Under the pieces are notes generated by a model. It did no database searches. It was not told where the DNA came from and saw nothing but the letters and a program-made list of their open reading frames with translations. From Litoreibacter meonggei (GTDB taxonomy: Bacteria > Pseudomonadota > Alphaproteobacteria > Rhodobacterales > Rhodobacteraceae), in contig NZ_RCCE01000001.1 in the NCBI RefSeq assembly GCF_003663885.1, forward strand, positions 886,321-950,320: DNA of 64,000 nt, given 5' to 3'. Both the position numbers and the translations under genes were made by a program. Numbering within the stretch: position 1 is the stretch's first letter; each line of letters starts with the position of its first letter. Of the stretch, positions 1 through 7,750 are shown piece after piece.

Positions 1-274
1 TCGAAAACTTTGTCTCAAGTAAAGGCGCAGTTTTCTGCTCTGTCGAAAGCAAGATGAACTGCCGATTACACCCCTGTGGGTTCAGATACAGATGATCGTC
101 CAACTCTTCGCCGACCTCCGGCGCATAGCCCGAGATATCGACGTGGAAATCCGTCAGCGTGGTCTCCTTGCCCGTCAGATGCTTGAGCGCTCGGTTGTAG
201 CGGTCCGCCATCGCTTGCCCGCTCACGTGGAACAGATTGCCGTACATCAGGCCTTTTTCGATCAAACGCATCAT
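1..274 (-). CDS. DUF6638-like conserved protein, N-terminal part
   Basis: The frame is open from an ATGATG start at 274 to the window edge, so only about the first 91 residues are seen. It starts MMRLIEKGLMYGNLFHV and contains LTDFHVDISGYAPE and YLNPQGCNRQFILLSTEQ. I recall this pattern from an uncharacterised Rhodobacterales family annotated DUF6638, but could not check it. The ATG overlaps the TGA of the upstream membrane-protein gene (ATGA), so it is the distal visible gene of the operon headed by the coiled-coil gene at 6242. No catalytic motif is visible. Function is unknown; the operon context suggests it works with the AAA+ ATPase. Confidence 0.6.
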   Translation of the reverse strand, partial: MMRLIEKGLMYGNLFHVSGQAMADRYNRALKHLTGKETTLTDFHVDISGYAPEVGEELDDHLYLNPQGCNRQFILLSTEQKTAPLLETKFS

Positions 275-510
275 GTGTCTGGACCCTCCGTCCCATCGCC
301 GCGGCGATAGATTAACAAATAACTAAACAGCGCCCCTACCCATATGGCGATGCAGAACATGATCGACAAGCTCAGGAACATCTCTCCGAACCCCTCCGTA
401 TGCCCCGCGTAATTCGCCCCAGTGGGGGTGAGTGCGCCGAACAGGTAGGCGGTGACCGCCCATGCCAGCAGGATGGGGGCGACGAGGATGGGGATCACTA
501 ACTTGATCAC
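271..510 (-). CDS. small two-helix membrane protein
   Basis: A 79-residue protein read from a GTG start at 510 that overlaps the TGA of the gene above (GTGA). A longer frame up to 600 exists but would lie inside the upstream gene, so the coupled GTG is preferred. The first 25 residues (VIKLVIPILVAPILLAWAV) form one transmembrane helix and a second lies near residues 45-67. A short charged tail (YRRGDGTEGPDT) follows. It is translationally coupled on both sides. No family is recognised. Confidence 0.55.
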   Translation of the reverse strand: MIKLVIPILVAPILLAWAVTAYLFGALTPTGANYAGHTEGFGEMFLSLSIMFCIAIWVGALFSYLLIYRRGDGTEGPDT

Positions 511-842
511 GCTGCACTCCGTTTTGAGCGTACGATATAACAGATCAGCATGAACGGCGCCCAGGTTATCGCAGTGAGGCCAGTCCAATACAGCGACCAA
601 TACCCAAGCGCTTGCACCCCACCATCCGCCTCCATAATCGCGCGCAGCCAGATCATGTGGAATACGAACACCAGCGGGGTCGCCAGCATCGCCATGTATC
701 CAGCATCAATGGCAAATTCGCGAAGCGAATGCGCAGGACGGCGACCATGCCAATAGCCAGTGGCACCGGCGATCAACACCGGAGCAATCCATGTTGTGAT
801 GGCCAGCCAGATCACTCGGACGCCCGGCGGGATATTACCCAC
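507..842 (-). CDS. small integral membrane protein
   Basis: A 111-residue protein with three or four hydrophobic segments: a first helix around residues 10-27, then GYMAMLATPLVFVFHMIWL around 47-65, and a C-terminal stretch ending in a basic RSKRSAA tail. It overlaps the gene above by about 30 bases and ends in a GTGA overlap with the gene below. The large overlap means the true start may be internal. No family is recognised; it is one of four consecutive small membrane proteins between the AAA+ ATPase and the DUF6638-like gene. Confidence 0.5.
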   Translation of the reverse strand: MGNIPPGVRVIWLAITTWIAPVLIAGATGYWHGRRPAHSLREFAIDAGYMAMLATPLVFVFHMIWLRAIMEADGGVQALGYWSLYWTGLTAITWAPFMLICYIVRSKRSAA

Positions 843-1297
843 TTTGCTAGCCCGACGAGGGGCGCAACCAACAGCGCATAGCCGATGGAACGGATCGCCC
901 CCAGTTCACCTTTGAAGGCAGAGCCGCCGAAGAGCAAGACAAGCGCCCCGATATGGAGCACCACGCATTGAACTATGACAGGCGTGGTTTCGGGTCGGCG
1001 GGCGAGCCATAGGTCAATCGGCCAAAAGGCCATCCAAGCCTGCCACGCGCGAGCGGAGCGATTGCGAAACCACACGGCCACATACGCAGGAATCAGCAAC
1101 ATTACGCTGGCCCAAGCGGTGAAGGCAGACAGGCCCAGCGACACCTCGAGACCTATTGCATCGGGATCCGAGAAATCCGGTGGGGTTAAGCCGAACAGCC
1201 CCATGTTCTGCGGGGTAAACCCTGCCGCAATGGCCGCCGAGAGGATGGTCATTGTGGCAAGCGCAGCGATGGAGTTGATTGGATTGGTGTCAGTCAT
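812..1297 (-). CDS. membrane protein of unknown function
   Basis: A 161-residue protein with about four predicted transmembrane segments, at roughly residues 8-28, 55-77, 105-125 and 135-155. A GFTPQNMGLFGLTPPDF loop lies between the first two. Its start overlaps the end of the preceding gene by eight bases. No enzyme motif or recognised family. It probably belongs to the same translationally coupled cluster as its neighbours. Confidence 0.55.
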   Translation of the reverse strand: MTDTNPINSIAALATMTILSAAIAAGFTPQNMGLFGLTPPDFSDPDAIGLEVSLGLSAFTAWASVMLLIPAYVAVWFRNRSARAWQAWMAFWPIDLWLARRPETTPVIVQCVVLHIGALVLLFGGSAFKGELGAIRSIGYALLVAPLVGLAKWVISRRASE

Positions 1298-1664
1298 TCA
1301 AAGCCTTTTCGGCGTCGACCGCTTCCATGTCCGGCAAGCAAGCTAGACTAGTTATTACTCCCACCGGCAGCCAAATCACTCCGACAGGAATTGCAAATGC
1401 TGCACTCAAATAGAGTGCAACCGGAAGCCCGAAGAAAACTGTTACCCAAGAGTTCTCTGCAGGAAAGTGGCCCGTCAACACTATGTAAACAGTAGCGAAG
1501 AAGAAAATGACCGTGCAACAAACGCCAGAAAAAAACCCGCCAATGAGCAATCGCACGTTGCGTTCATCCGGTTCCAGAACGACCAGCCTTGAGAGGTACC
1601 CACCAAGAAACCCAGAAATTATGGGGACCACTCCAAGAAAAACTCCCGTGAAGTCGTTACTCAC
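1290..1664 (-). CDS. membrane protein of unknown function
   Basis: A 124-residue protein with a first helix around residues 8-25, a second around 40-63 (GGFFSGVCCTVIFFFATVYI), and a hydrophobic C-terminal region. Its ATG overlaps the stop of the AAA+ ATPase gene (ATGA at 1661-1664), so translation is coupled to it. This stretch is slightly AT-richer than the flanking ATPase. No family is recognised. Confidence 0.5.
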   Translation of the reverse strand: MSNDFTGVFLGVVPIISGFLGGYLSRLVVLEPDERNVRLLIGGFFSGVCCTVIFFFATVYIVLTGHFPAENSWVTVFFGLPVALYLSAAFAIPVGVIWLPVGVITSLACLPDMEAVDAEKALND

Positions 1665-3592
1665 CCCTTACTCTCCAAATACCGCCGCTTCGCCTCTTCG
1701 CTCAAACCAAACTCCCGCACCATATTGGCAATCGCCACCTCATCGGACTTATCCGCATAGCGGAACTCGCTGTCGGCGTAGCGGTTGATTTCCTGGATCA
1801 CCATGTCGACCGTGATCGGCTGGCGTAGCTCCTCGATCATACCCTTCTTCTCATCATAGGGTTTGAACAGGAACAGGTCCGGCTCCTCCATCCATTCGTC
1901 CGGCAGCTCGAAGTCCATCGCCCGCACCTTCACGGCGTCGGTGATATTCTTGATCGCGCGGCCGGTGAAGCGGTGGTCGGCCTCCTGGATGCCCTTGAGA
2001 TACGTCCCCAGCTTGGCAATCGTGTCCAAGCTACCGATGTCTTTCGACACCCGCTCATAGACCCTGAGCAGCCCGTCCTCATGCGGCTTCGAGTGTCCCT
2101 CGAACGACGCGGCGACGGCTTTCTTGATCTCTTGCGCGGCGAAGACCGTGTGGTCCCCCAAGGGGATGTCGTGGTTCTTGCCCATCAGCAGCGCCAGAAT
2201 GTCGATATAGTCGTCCCGCGTGATCGGCCCGTCCACAAGGAACCGAGCGCCCGCACGCTGGCGCAGGGCGTCGTCGACATTTTCGGGGTAGTTCGAGAAC
2301 ATCCCAAACGTGCAATTCCCGCGCACCACGGTGTTGGCCCCTGCGAAACTTTCCATCAGCACGGCGGTGATCTCCAACTGGCCCGCGCTCGACTGCCGGT
2401 CACCGCGCTTGCCCGCCAACTGGTCAATGTCGTCAATAGTGCCAAACCCGATCACATTCGGGTCGATCACATTGTTGATAAACGCCTTGGCGTTCTGGCC
2501 GGATTTGCCCTGATAGCTGTCGATATTGTCGGTCGAGAGGTTCTGGTAGCGGAACGGATAGCCCGCCGTCTCGCAATAGCCTGAAACCAGCCCCGCCATC
2601 ATCTGGATCAGCGTGGTTTTCCCCGTCCCCGGCGCGCCGTCGCCCATAAAGGTGAAGATGAAGCCGCCAAGCTCCGCAAACGGGTTCAGCTTGCGGTCGA
2701 AATCATAGGCCATCAGCATTTTGGCCAATTTCATCGACTGGTATTTGGCGATGTGGTTGCCGACGACCTCGTTCGGTTTCTTGAAGGTCATCGTCAGCTT
2801 GGTGCCCTTGGCCGCGTGGGCGGGCGTGAAGCCGTTGATCGTCAGATTGTCCGCCTCGACGCGGTAGGAGGCCGAGTTGAATGCCGCCAGTCGCGGCGTG
2901 TTCTGGGCGCGCAAGGCGACCTTTTCCATCACCTGCTCGGCATAGGCCAGCACGGTCGCGACCAGCTTGGCGTCGTCGCTGGCGAACAGGGTCAGGTCTT
3001 GGTCCAGCTCCCACAACGCGCCGTGCAGGGCCAGTTGCGCGTTGTCTGACAGGATTTCCTCGACCGCGCCGATCTCTACCGATGCCTCGCTGGCCTGCGA
3101 GGCCAACAGGAACGACGTGGCATTGGCGAAAGTGAACAGCACCGCCAGCGCTTCCGCCGCCAGCAATTCGCCAAACTCCGCGCGACGCGCTTCCGCGACG
3201 CGACCGGCAAGGTTCTCCTTCTTCAACTCCGCCAATCCGGTGGCTTCCGAAAACGCCTCCCCCGCCGCCAAGGCAATCGCCAAGGCGCGGCGGATGCCGC
3301 GCAGCACGCTGGCCTGAACGGCAGACGGCAACACATCCTCGCCCACGCCTTCAACGCGCTCGATCAAACGCACGCCCTCGGGCCGCGCGGTGGAGCGGGT
3401 CACCAGACCCGGCGTGGTCGACCGGAACCGGCGGCGCGTCCCCAGCCCTGCGGATTTCTCCGCCTGCGGGGCCTCTTTCGCCTTTGCGATGCGCGGCGTG
3501 TGGTCCACGCCTTCCAGCATCGCCACCGCCGCCGCGTAATGCTTGCGGATGTCGTCTTCGGTCAATTCCATCAAATCGGCTGATTGGCTCAT
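1661..3592 (-). CDS. AAA+ family ATPase
   Basis: A 643-residue cytosolic ATPase. The N-terminal 270 residues are helical and Ala/Glu-rich. The C-terminal half is an AAA+ module with Walker A GDGAPGTGKTT near residue 317, an acidic Walker B-like stretch FGTIDDIDQL, a sensor-like MFSNYPENVDDALRQR segment and an arginine-rich RAGARFLVDG element. It lies in the middle of a minus-strand operon with a coiled-coil protein and several membrane proteins, 30 bases below the conserved gene at 3623-4753. The layout recalls AAA+ machines that remodel a membrane-associated partner, but no partner can be named. The ATPase call is firm; the role is unknown. Confidence 0.85.
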   Translation of the reverse strand: MSQSADLMELTEDDIRKHYAAAVAMLEGVDHTPRIAKAKEAPQAEKSAGLGTRRRFRSTTPGLVTRSTARPEGVRLIERVEGVGEDVLPSAVQASVLRGIRRALAIALAAGEAFSEATGLAELKKENLAGRVAEARRAEFGELLAAEALAVLFTFANATSFLLASQASEASVEIGAVEEILSDNAQLALHGALWELDQDLTLFASDDAKLVATVLAYAEQVMEKVALRAQNTPRLAAFNSASYRVEADNLTINGFTPAHAAKGTKLTMTFKKPNEVVGNHIAKYQSMKLAKMLMAYDFDRKLNPFAELGGFIFTFMGDGAPGTGKTTLIQMMAGLVSGYCETAGYPFRYQNLSTDNIDSYQGKSGQNAKAFINNVIDPNVIGFGTIDDIDQLAGKRGDRQSSAGQLEITAVLMESFAGANTVVRGNCTFGMFSNYPENVDDALRQRAGARFLVDGPITRDDYIDILALLMGKNHDIPLGDHTVFAAQEIKKAVAASFEGHSKPHEDGLLRVYERVSKDIGSLDTIAKLGTYLKGIQEADHRFTGRAIKNITDAVKVRAMDFELPDEWMEEPDLFLFKPYDEKKGMIEELRQPITVDMVIQEINRYADSEFRYADKSDEVAIANMVREFGLSEEAKRRYLESKG

Positions 3593-3622
3593 TCTATCTC
3601 CGTTGGCGGGTAAACCCCCGAC

Positions 3623-4753
3623 CTATCTGTAAGAAACTACACGCCCCGCAGGGCTAACAACGAACTTGCGCACGTCATGAAATCCGGCGGGGTTCTTCTC
3701 GGCCAGCACCTGAAACGGGCGTTGTGGCAAAATGATCGAGCGTTCGATGCTCGTCGTCCCCGTCTCCGCCCCGCGCCCACCAAACGGGTCGAGCTTGAAA
3801 ATCTCGCGCTCGACCGAGCCGAACCAGCCCTTCTTCTCCATCTCCGTGCGCTCGGAATGCAGGTCCTCGACCGTCCACGCCAGCGTCCAGTCCTCACCCA
3901 CAGGGCCTTGCGCCTCTTCCAGCACCTCGCGGATCGGGCCGGACTGCTGGGTGAAGGCCGACGAATACATCGGCCCCACATGGATGCGCCGCAGCCGCTT
4001 GGGGTGCAGGTCATCAAAGTCGCGGTCAAACCCTTGGGCAATCGTCAACAGCTTCAACCCAGCCGAGCCTTGCGCCGTCAGATGTGCCTGTGCAGACGGC
4101 CAGCGCCGCGCGTCTTTGGGCAGGGCCACCTCGCCCGTGTCCTCAACATCCATCATATAGATCGTCGGCACATTTTGCTGGCTGTCATAGACCGCCCAAT
4201 GCAACAGGTAACTGCGTCGGTCGTCCGTGTTACCCGTCCACAGCGCCTGCGGATCATTGGTCGCCCAGAACAAACCGCCTTTGGCCAGCGCCTCGTAATA
4301 CAGCCGCTGCGACATGGCGTATTGCAGCTTGGTCGGCACGGTCAGGTCTCCCACGATCTGGCGCACCATCTCGTCTTTCAACTCCTCGACCGAGCGCATT
4401 CCCGACAGATGCGCCTTGGCCTGCTGCGCGTCATTGGCCATCTTCATCAGTTCCGCGAACACGGGAAACCCGCTCTCGTGGCGGTCAATCGACAGCGAGC
4501 CGAAGAACACGCCGGTATCGCGCCCCGTCAGCAAATACTTGTGGCTGAGCGCCCGAAACGTCTGCGCAATCCGCGCCACATATTCCGAGATGATGCCAAC
4601 ATCGGATTTGGAGAACGTCCGCTCCACCTCCATCTCGGCCGCCACGCGGGCCAGATGGCCGGTGATCCGCTCGAACTTGGAGAAATACCGCCGTGCGGCA
4701 AGGTCATCGGTCAAGCCGGAATGGTCGGCGGTGAGGTTGAGGTCTTCAGTCAT
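3623..4753 (-). CDS. conserved protein of unknown function in an AAA+ operon
   Basis: A 376-residue soluble protein without signal peptide or membrane segment. The first 140 residues are mainly helical. The rest looks mixed alpha/beta, with YLLHWAVYDSQQNVPTIYMM near the middle and a GPMYSSAFTQQSGPIREVL segment later. No catalytic signature is visible. It is immediately upstream of the AAA+ ATPase gene and downstream of the secreted and coiled-coil genes, all on the minus strand with short gaps. A structural or adaptor role for the ATPase is an inference from position only. Confidence 0.6.
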   Translation of the reverse strand: MTEDLNLTADHSGLTDDLAARRYFSKFERITGHLARVAAEMEVERTFSKSDVGIISEYVARIAQTFRALSHKYLLTGRDTGVFFGSLSIDRHESGFPVFAELMKMANDAQQAKAHLSGMRSVEELKDEMVRQIVGDLTVPTKLQYAMSQRLYYEALAKGGLFWATNDPQALWTGNTDDRRSYLLHWAVYDSQQNVPTIYMMDVEDTGEVALPKDARRWPSAQAHLTAQGSAGLKLLTIAQGFDRDFDDLHPKRLRRIHVGPMYSSAFTQQSGPIREVLEEAQGPVGEDWTLAWTVEDLHSERTEMEKKGWFGSVEREIFKLDPFGGRGAETGTTSIERSIILPQRPFQVLAEKNPAGFHDVRKFVVSPAGRVVSYR

Positions 4754-4768
4754 ATCGCCATATAGAAT

Positions 4769-5176
4769 TTATCCACCAGTCATCTCCCTGATCATTTGGC
4801 GCACTTTTTTCGGTGAAACGGTAAAGACGCCGCCTTCTTCCGCCCGCCAGGTAGATACGCCTTCATCGAAACGTACCGGATCAAAATCAACCGCTTCTGG
4901 AACTTTCGATACCTTACAAGTTCGCAGCGCGCTTGGAGCGAATGGTAGATGCCCTGCCACGCGGCGAGCGTTCTCGAACATCTGGACATGGACCGCAGTC
5001 AGGCCCCCATTCAGATTTTCGACTTCACCGACGTACAGATGAATCAGTGCACTGCAGTCAAGTACCCCTCCCTTGCTCACCTCTAGCGCAAAAGCGGAAG
5101 ACATCGTGCCAAGTGCGAGCAGCCCGGCCAGTACAGGTCCGGAGAATAAACTACGAACCAAAACATCAAGCCCCAT
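4769..5176 (-). CDS. small secreted protein
   Basis: A 135-residue protein from the ATG at 5176, which overlaps the end of the coiled-coil gene. It begins with a signal peptide (residues 1-30, hydrophobic core VLAGLLALGTMSSAFA). The mature part is short and holds two cysteines (LDCSALIHLY and LRTCKV) that could form a disulfide in the periplasm. A longer frame to 5233 would start inside the preceding gene and lacks a signal sequence at its N terminus. No family is recognised. It is the only clearly exported member of this operon. Confidence 0.55.
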   Translation of the reverse strand: MGLDVLVRSLFSGPVLAGLLALGTMSSAFALEVSKGGVLDCSALIHLYVGEVENLNGGLTAVHVQMFENARRVAGHLPFAPSALRTCKVSKVPEAVDFDPVRFDEGVSTWRAEEGGVFTVSPKKVRQMIREMTGG

Positions 5177-6242
5177 ACAAATTCTTGTCGTGCTTCTCGA
5201 CGATCTTCTCAAACCGTCGCGCGAAGCGCTCATCCGCCTTCGCCTTCTGCTCCAAAACCTTTCGGGCGAAGACCATCTGGTCCTCGTGGGCTTCCATCAT
5301 CTCGGACATACGCGCGTTGGTGGCGGCACCAATGCCGGCCATGGCGGATTGCGCCTCTTGGTCGGTTTTCACGCCAATCTCATTGATCTTGTGCGCCACG
5401 TCCTGCTGCTGCGCCGTCTTCAACGACTTGGTCAGCGCATCATAGAGCACCACGCGCTGCTTGGTGTCGGTCTCCAGCTTGTTGATCAGCACCATCTGCG
5501 TCGCCGCCTGGTTTTGCAGCGAGTCGATCCAGGTTTTGCCCTGCTCGATGTAGCGCTCCAAAGTTTGTGACTTGGCGAGCTTCACCTGCTCCGCCTGCAC
5601 CTTCTCGTTATAAAGCGTGTTCAACTCGGCCAGCTTGGTTTCCAGCTTGGTGCGTGCGGCAGCGTCCTGCTCGACGGAGATTTTGTTCTCTAGCTCGATA
5701 ATCGCAGGGTCCATCGCAACGACTTCCGCACGCAAGGTTTCCAACTCGCCCACGGTAAATTCACGATCATCAAGGGTCGCGGTCAAGTTGGTTTCAACCT
5801 TTTCCTTCTGCTCGTTCAGCACAGCTAACTGCCCCTGCAGCAAGGCCACGATGGTGTCGGATTTGCCAATCAGATCTTGCAGCTTGTCGTCAATCGACGC
5901 AGTGCGCATGCGTTCCTGACGCAGGCTCTCCGACTTGCCTTGCGAGAAGATACCGACAAAGCTTTCCCAGCCCGTCTTGTCGCGCATGGCGGAAAAGTCT
6001 TCGGAAAAACCGGAGGTCACGTCGTCCAGCCCCATAATCAACTCGGCGATATTGGCGTCCATGGCCGCCGTGTGCGCGTGAACATCCTCCAGCGAGGCGT
6101 TCTCGATGTCCAATTCCAGCACGTCGCCCGCTTCAATCTTGGCGCGCGCGCTTTCGATCTTGCTTGTCATTTCAGCAATTTTCGCTTGCGCTTCAGCTAC
6201 TTGCTCTTGGCTTTCACGGACTTGCGCGTCAAAATTGGCCAT
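5166..6242 (-). CDS. long coiled-coil protein, first gene of the AAA+ operon
   Basis: A 358-residue protein made almost wholly of heptad-like Glu/Lys/Ala/Gln sequence (for example VAEAQAKIAEMTSKIESARA), with no membrane segment. The start at 6242 (MANFDAQV) is chosen because GAGGGG lies nine bases before it; an in-frame codon seven residues upstream has no such site. It is the promoter-proximal gene of the operon running down to the window edge. The C-terminal half (KLETDTKQRVVLYDALTKSL onward) is loosely reminiscent of TelA/KlaA-type proteins, but I cannot support that assignment. Confidence 0.6.
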   Translation of the reverse strand: MANFDAQVRESQEQVAEAQAKIAEMTSKIESARAKIEAGDVLELDIENASLEDVHAHTAAMDANIAELIMGLDDVTSGFSEDFSAMRDKTGWESFVGIFSQGKSESLRQERMRTASIDDKLQDLIGKSDTIVALLQGQLAVLNEQKEKVETNLTATLDDREFTVGELETLRAEVVAMDPAIIELENKISVEQDAAARTKLETKLAELNTLYNEKVQAEQVKLAKSQTLERYIEQGKTWIDSLQNQAATQMVLINKLETDTKQRVVLYDALTKSLKTAQQQDVAHKINEIGVKTDQEAQSAMAGIGAATNARMSEMMEAHEDQMVFARKVLEQKAKADERFARRFEKIVEKHDKNLYGA

Positions 6243-6362
6243 AGATAATATCCCCTCGTTCAAATGTTATTACCATTTACATAATGGCAAGAATTGCGGT
6301 TTTAAAGAGTTTGCCACGCCAAACCCGCCCCGCGCCATAGGAAAAAGGGTGCGGCGGGCAAA

Positions 6363-7154
6363 TTAGCCGAGTGCCGCCTTCATCATTGGGCTATCCGCGT
6401 TCCGCAACCCGTCTATCACATCAAAATGGTGCCGGCCGGGCAGGACCATCTGCTTTGTGTCCCATGCCTCCGACAGCCAGCGCGCCTGATCCAGAAACGC
6501 GGGCCGTTCCTGCGATCCGACCACGACCGTCACCGGCACGTCCAGCGGCTTGTCCAAGGCGGGGCTTTCCGCCTCGGCCTCTGCCGCATCAAGGCGCAGC
6601 GTGTCGTTCATGGTCAACTCCAGCAACGGGCGCAGGTCCGAGACGGGCGAGATCGACAGCACATGAGACAACCGCGCCGCCACCGCGTCGGGCAACACCC
6701 CCGCCATCGCCATACGTGCAACCAAATGCCCGCCTGCGGAGTGTCCTGCCAGCACGATCGGGCCGTCGACTTTTGCCGCCAACGCCGTGATCGCCTGCGC
6801 GATATGGGCGGTGATCTCGCTGATCCGAGCCTCAGGCGCCAAAGGATAGCCCGGATGCGCAATCGCCCAGTCCGCCTGAAACGCGCCCTCGCCAAAGCAA
6901 GTCCAGTCGTCCTTGTGCCGCTGAAGCCAGTAGCCGCCATGCACGAACACGAACAGGCCTTTTGGGGTGCCCTCAGGTCGGATCAAGTCAAACTTCGCTC
7001 GCGGATTTTCCCCATAAGCGACGTCATACTCACCCGCATGGGCCGCCCGAAACACCGCTGAAGCTGCTTCCCACGCATCTGCATAGCTTTGGGCATCAGG
7101 AATAAATCCACCGTTTTCATATTCCAAATCAAGCTCTTGTCGGGTTTTCGTCAT
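6363..7154 (-). CDS. alpha/beta hydrolase, arylformamidase/esterase-like
   Basis: A 263-residue hydrolase with an HGGYW oxyanion-hole motif near residue 73, the nucleophile elbow GHSAGG near residue 136, and a late GRHHFDVIDG stretch carrying the catalytic histidine. HGGYW is typical of the kynurenine formamidase / carboxylesterase branch. The substrate cannot be told: the neighbours are not tryptophan-catabolism genes. The ATG at 7154 is preferred over a TTG at 7163; neither has a strong ribosome-binding site. It is divergent from the sigma-factor gene. Confidence 0.75.
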   Translation of the reverse strand: MTKTRQELDLEYENGGFIPDAQSYADAWEAASAVFRAAHAGEYDVAYGENPRAKFDLIRPEGTPKGLFVFVHGGYWLQRHKDDWTCFGEGAFQADWAIAHPGYPLAPEARISEITAHIAQAITALAAKVDGPIVLAGHSAGGHLVARMAMAGVLPDAVAARLSHVLSISPVSDLRPLLELTMNDTLRLDAAEAEAESPALDKPLDVPVTVVVGSQERPAFLDQARWLSEAWDTKQMVLPGRHHFDVIDGLRNADSPMMKAALG

Positions 7155-7207
7155 TTTTCTCAACTTTTTTCCAAGGATTGACGCCGCCCGTGCGTCCTAC
7201 CATCACT

Positions 7208-7750
7208 ATGCGTATGAAAACCAGCGACGAGGCCTTGGCGCAAGCCGCCAGCGACGGGGACAGTGAGGCTTTTGGCCTGCTGGTCCGCCGTCACTACGAC
7301 CGGTTGTTCCGCCTGTCATGGCGGTTAACGGGGCATAAAGCCGATGCCGAGGACCTGACCCATGACATCCTCGCCGCCCTACCCGCCAAGCTACGCGCCT
7401 TCCGCGCGGACGCCAAATTTACGACGTGGCTCTACCGCGTCACGCTGAACGCCGCCACCGACCGCGCCCGCAAGGCGCAACGGCGCGTAAAAGCCCGCGA
7501 CGGCTGGGGGCAGGACTACACCCGCCGCGCAGCCGAGGCAGCGGACGCCGCGCAGGCTCAGGACTGGTTAACCAATGCGATGCGCGCCTTGCCGGCGGAG
7601 CTGCGCGAAACCGTGGCGCTGACACTTGGCGAGGATTTGACCCAAGCCCAAGCCGCCGAAGTCATGGGCCTGTCAGAAGGAACAATCGCGTGGCGCATGT
7701 CGGAAGTGAAGCGCCACTTGCGCGAAATGGCCACAGAGGAGGCCGGATAG
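7208..7750 (+). CDS. ECF-family RNA polymerase sigma factor
   Basis: A sigma-70 family protein of about 180 residues. Region 2 is visible as SEAFGLLVRRHYDRLFRL followed by DAEDLTHDILAAL, and region 4 as LRETVALTLGEDLTQAQAAEVMGLSEGTIAWRMSEVKRHL, a helix-turn-helix for -35 recognition (given here as two adjoining parts: LRETVALTLGEDLTQ and AQAAEVMGLSEGTIAWR). ATGs at 7208 and 7214 are the likely starts; the frame also opens upstream from a TTG at 7178. Its TAG is followed directly by the ATG of the VWA gene. Regulation by that membrane protein or its N-terminal part is likely, as for many ECF factors. Confidence 0.85.
   Translation: MRMKTSDEALAQAASDGDSEAFGLLVRRHYDRLFRLSWRLTGHKADAEDLTHDILAALPAKLRAFRADAKFTTWLYRVTLNAATDRARKAQRRVKARDGWGQDYTRRAAEAADAAQAQDWLTNAMRALPAELRETVALTLGEDLTQAQAAEVMGLSEGTIAWRMSEVKRHLREMATEEAG

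Noticed and set aside
3677..4765. A 362-codon plus-strand frame opposite the gene at 3623-4753
   Set aside because: It is the antisense shadow of a high-GC gene: rich in Arg/His/Pro/Leu, without any domain, and the minus-strand gene fits the operon.
5166..6242. Coiled-coil protein as a TelA/KlaA toxic-anion resistance protein
   Set aside because: Similarity is limited to general heptad character; the family's conserved C-terminal motif is not visible.
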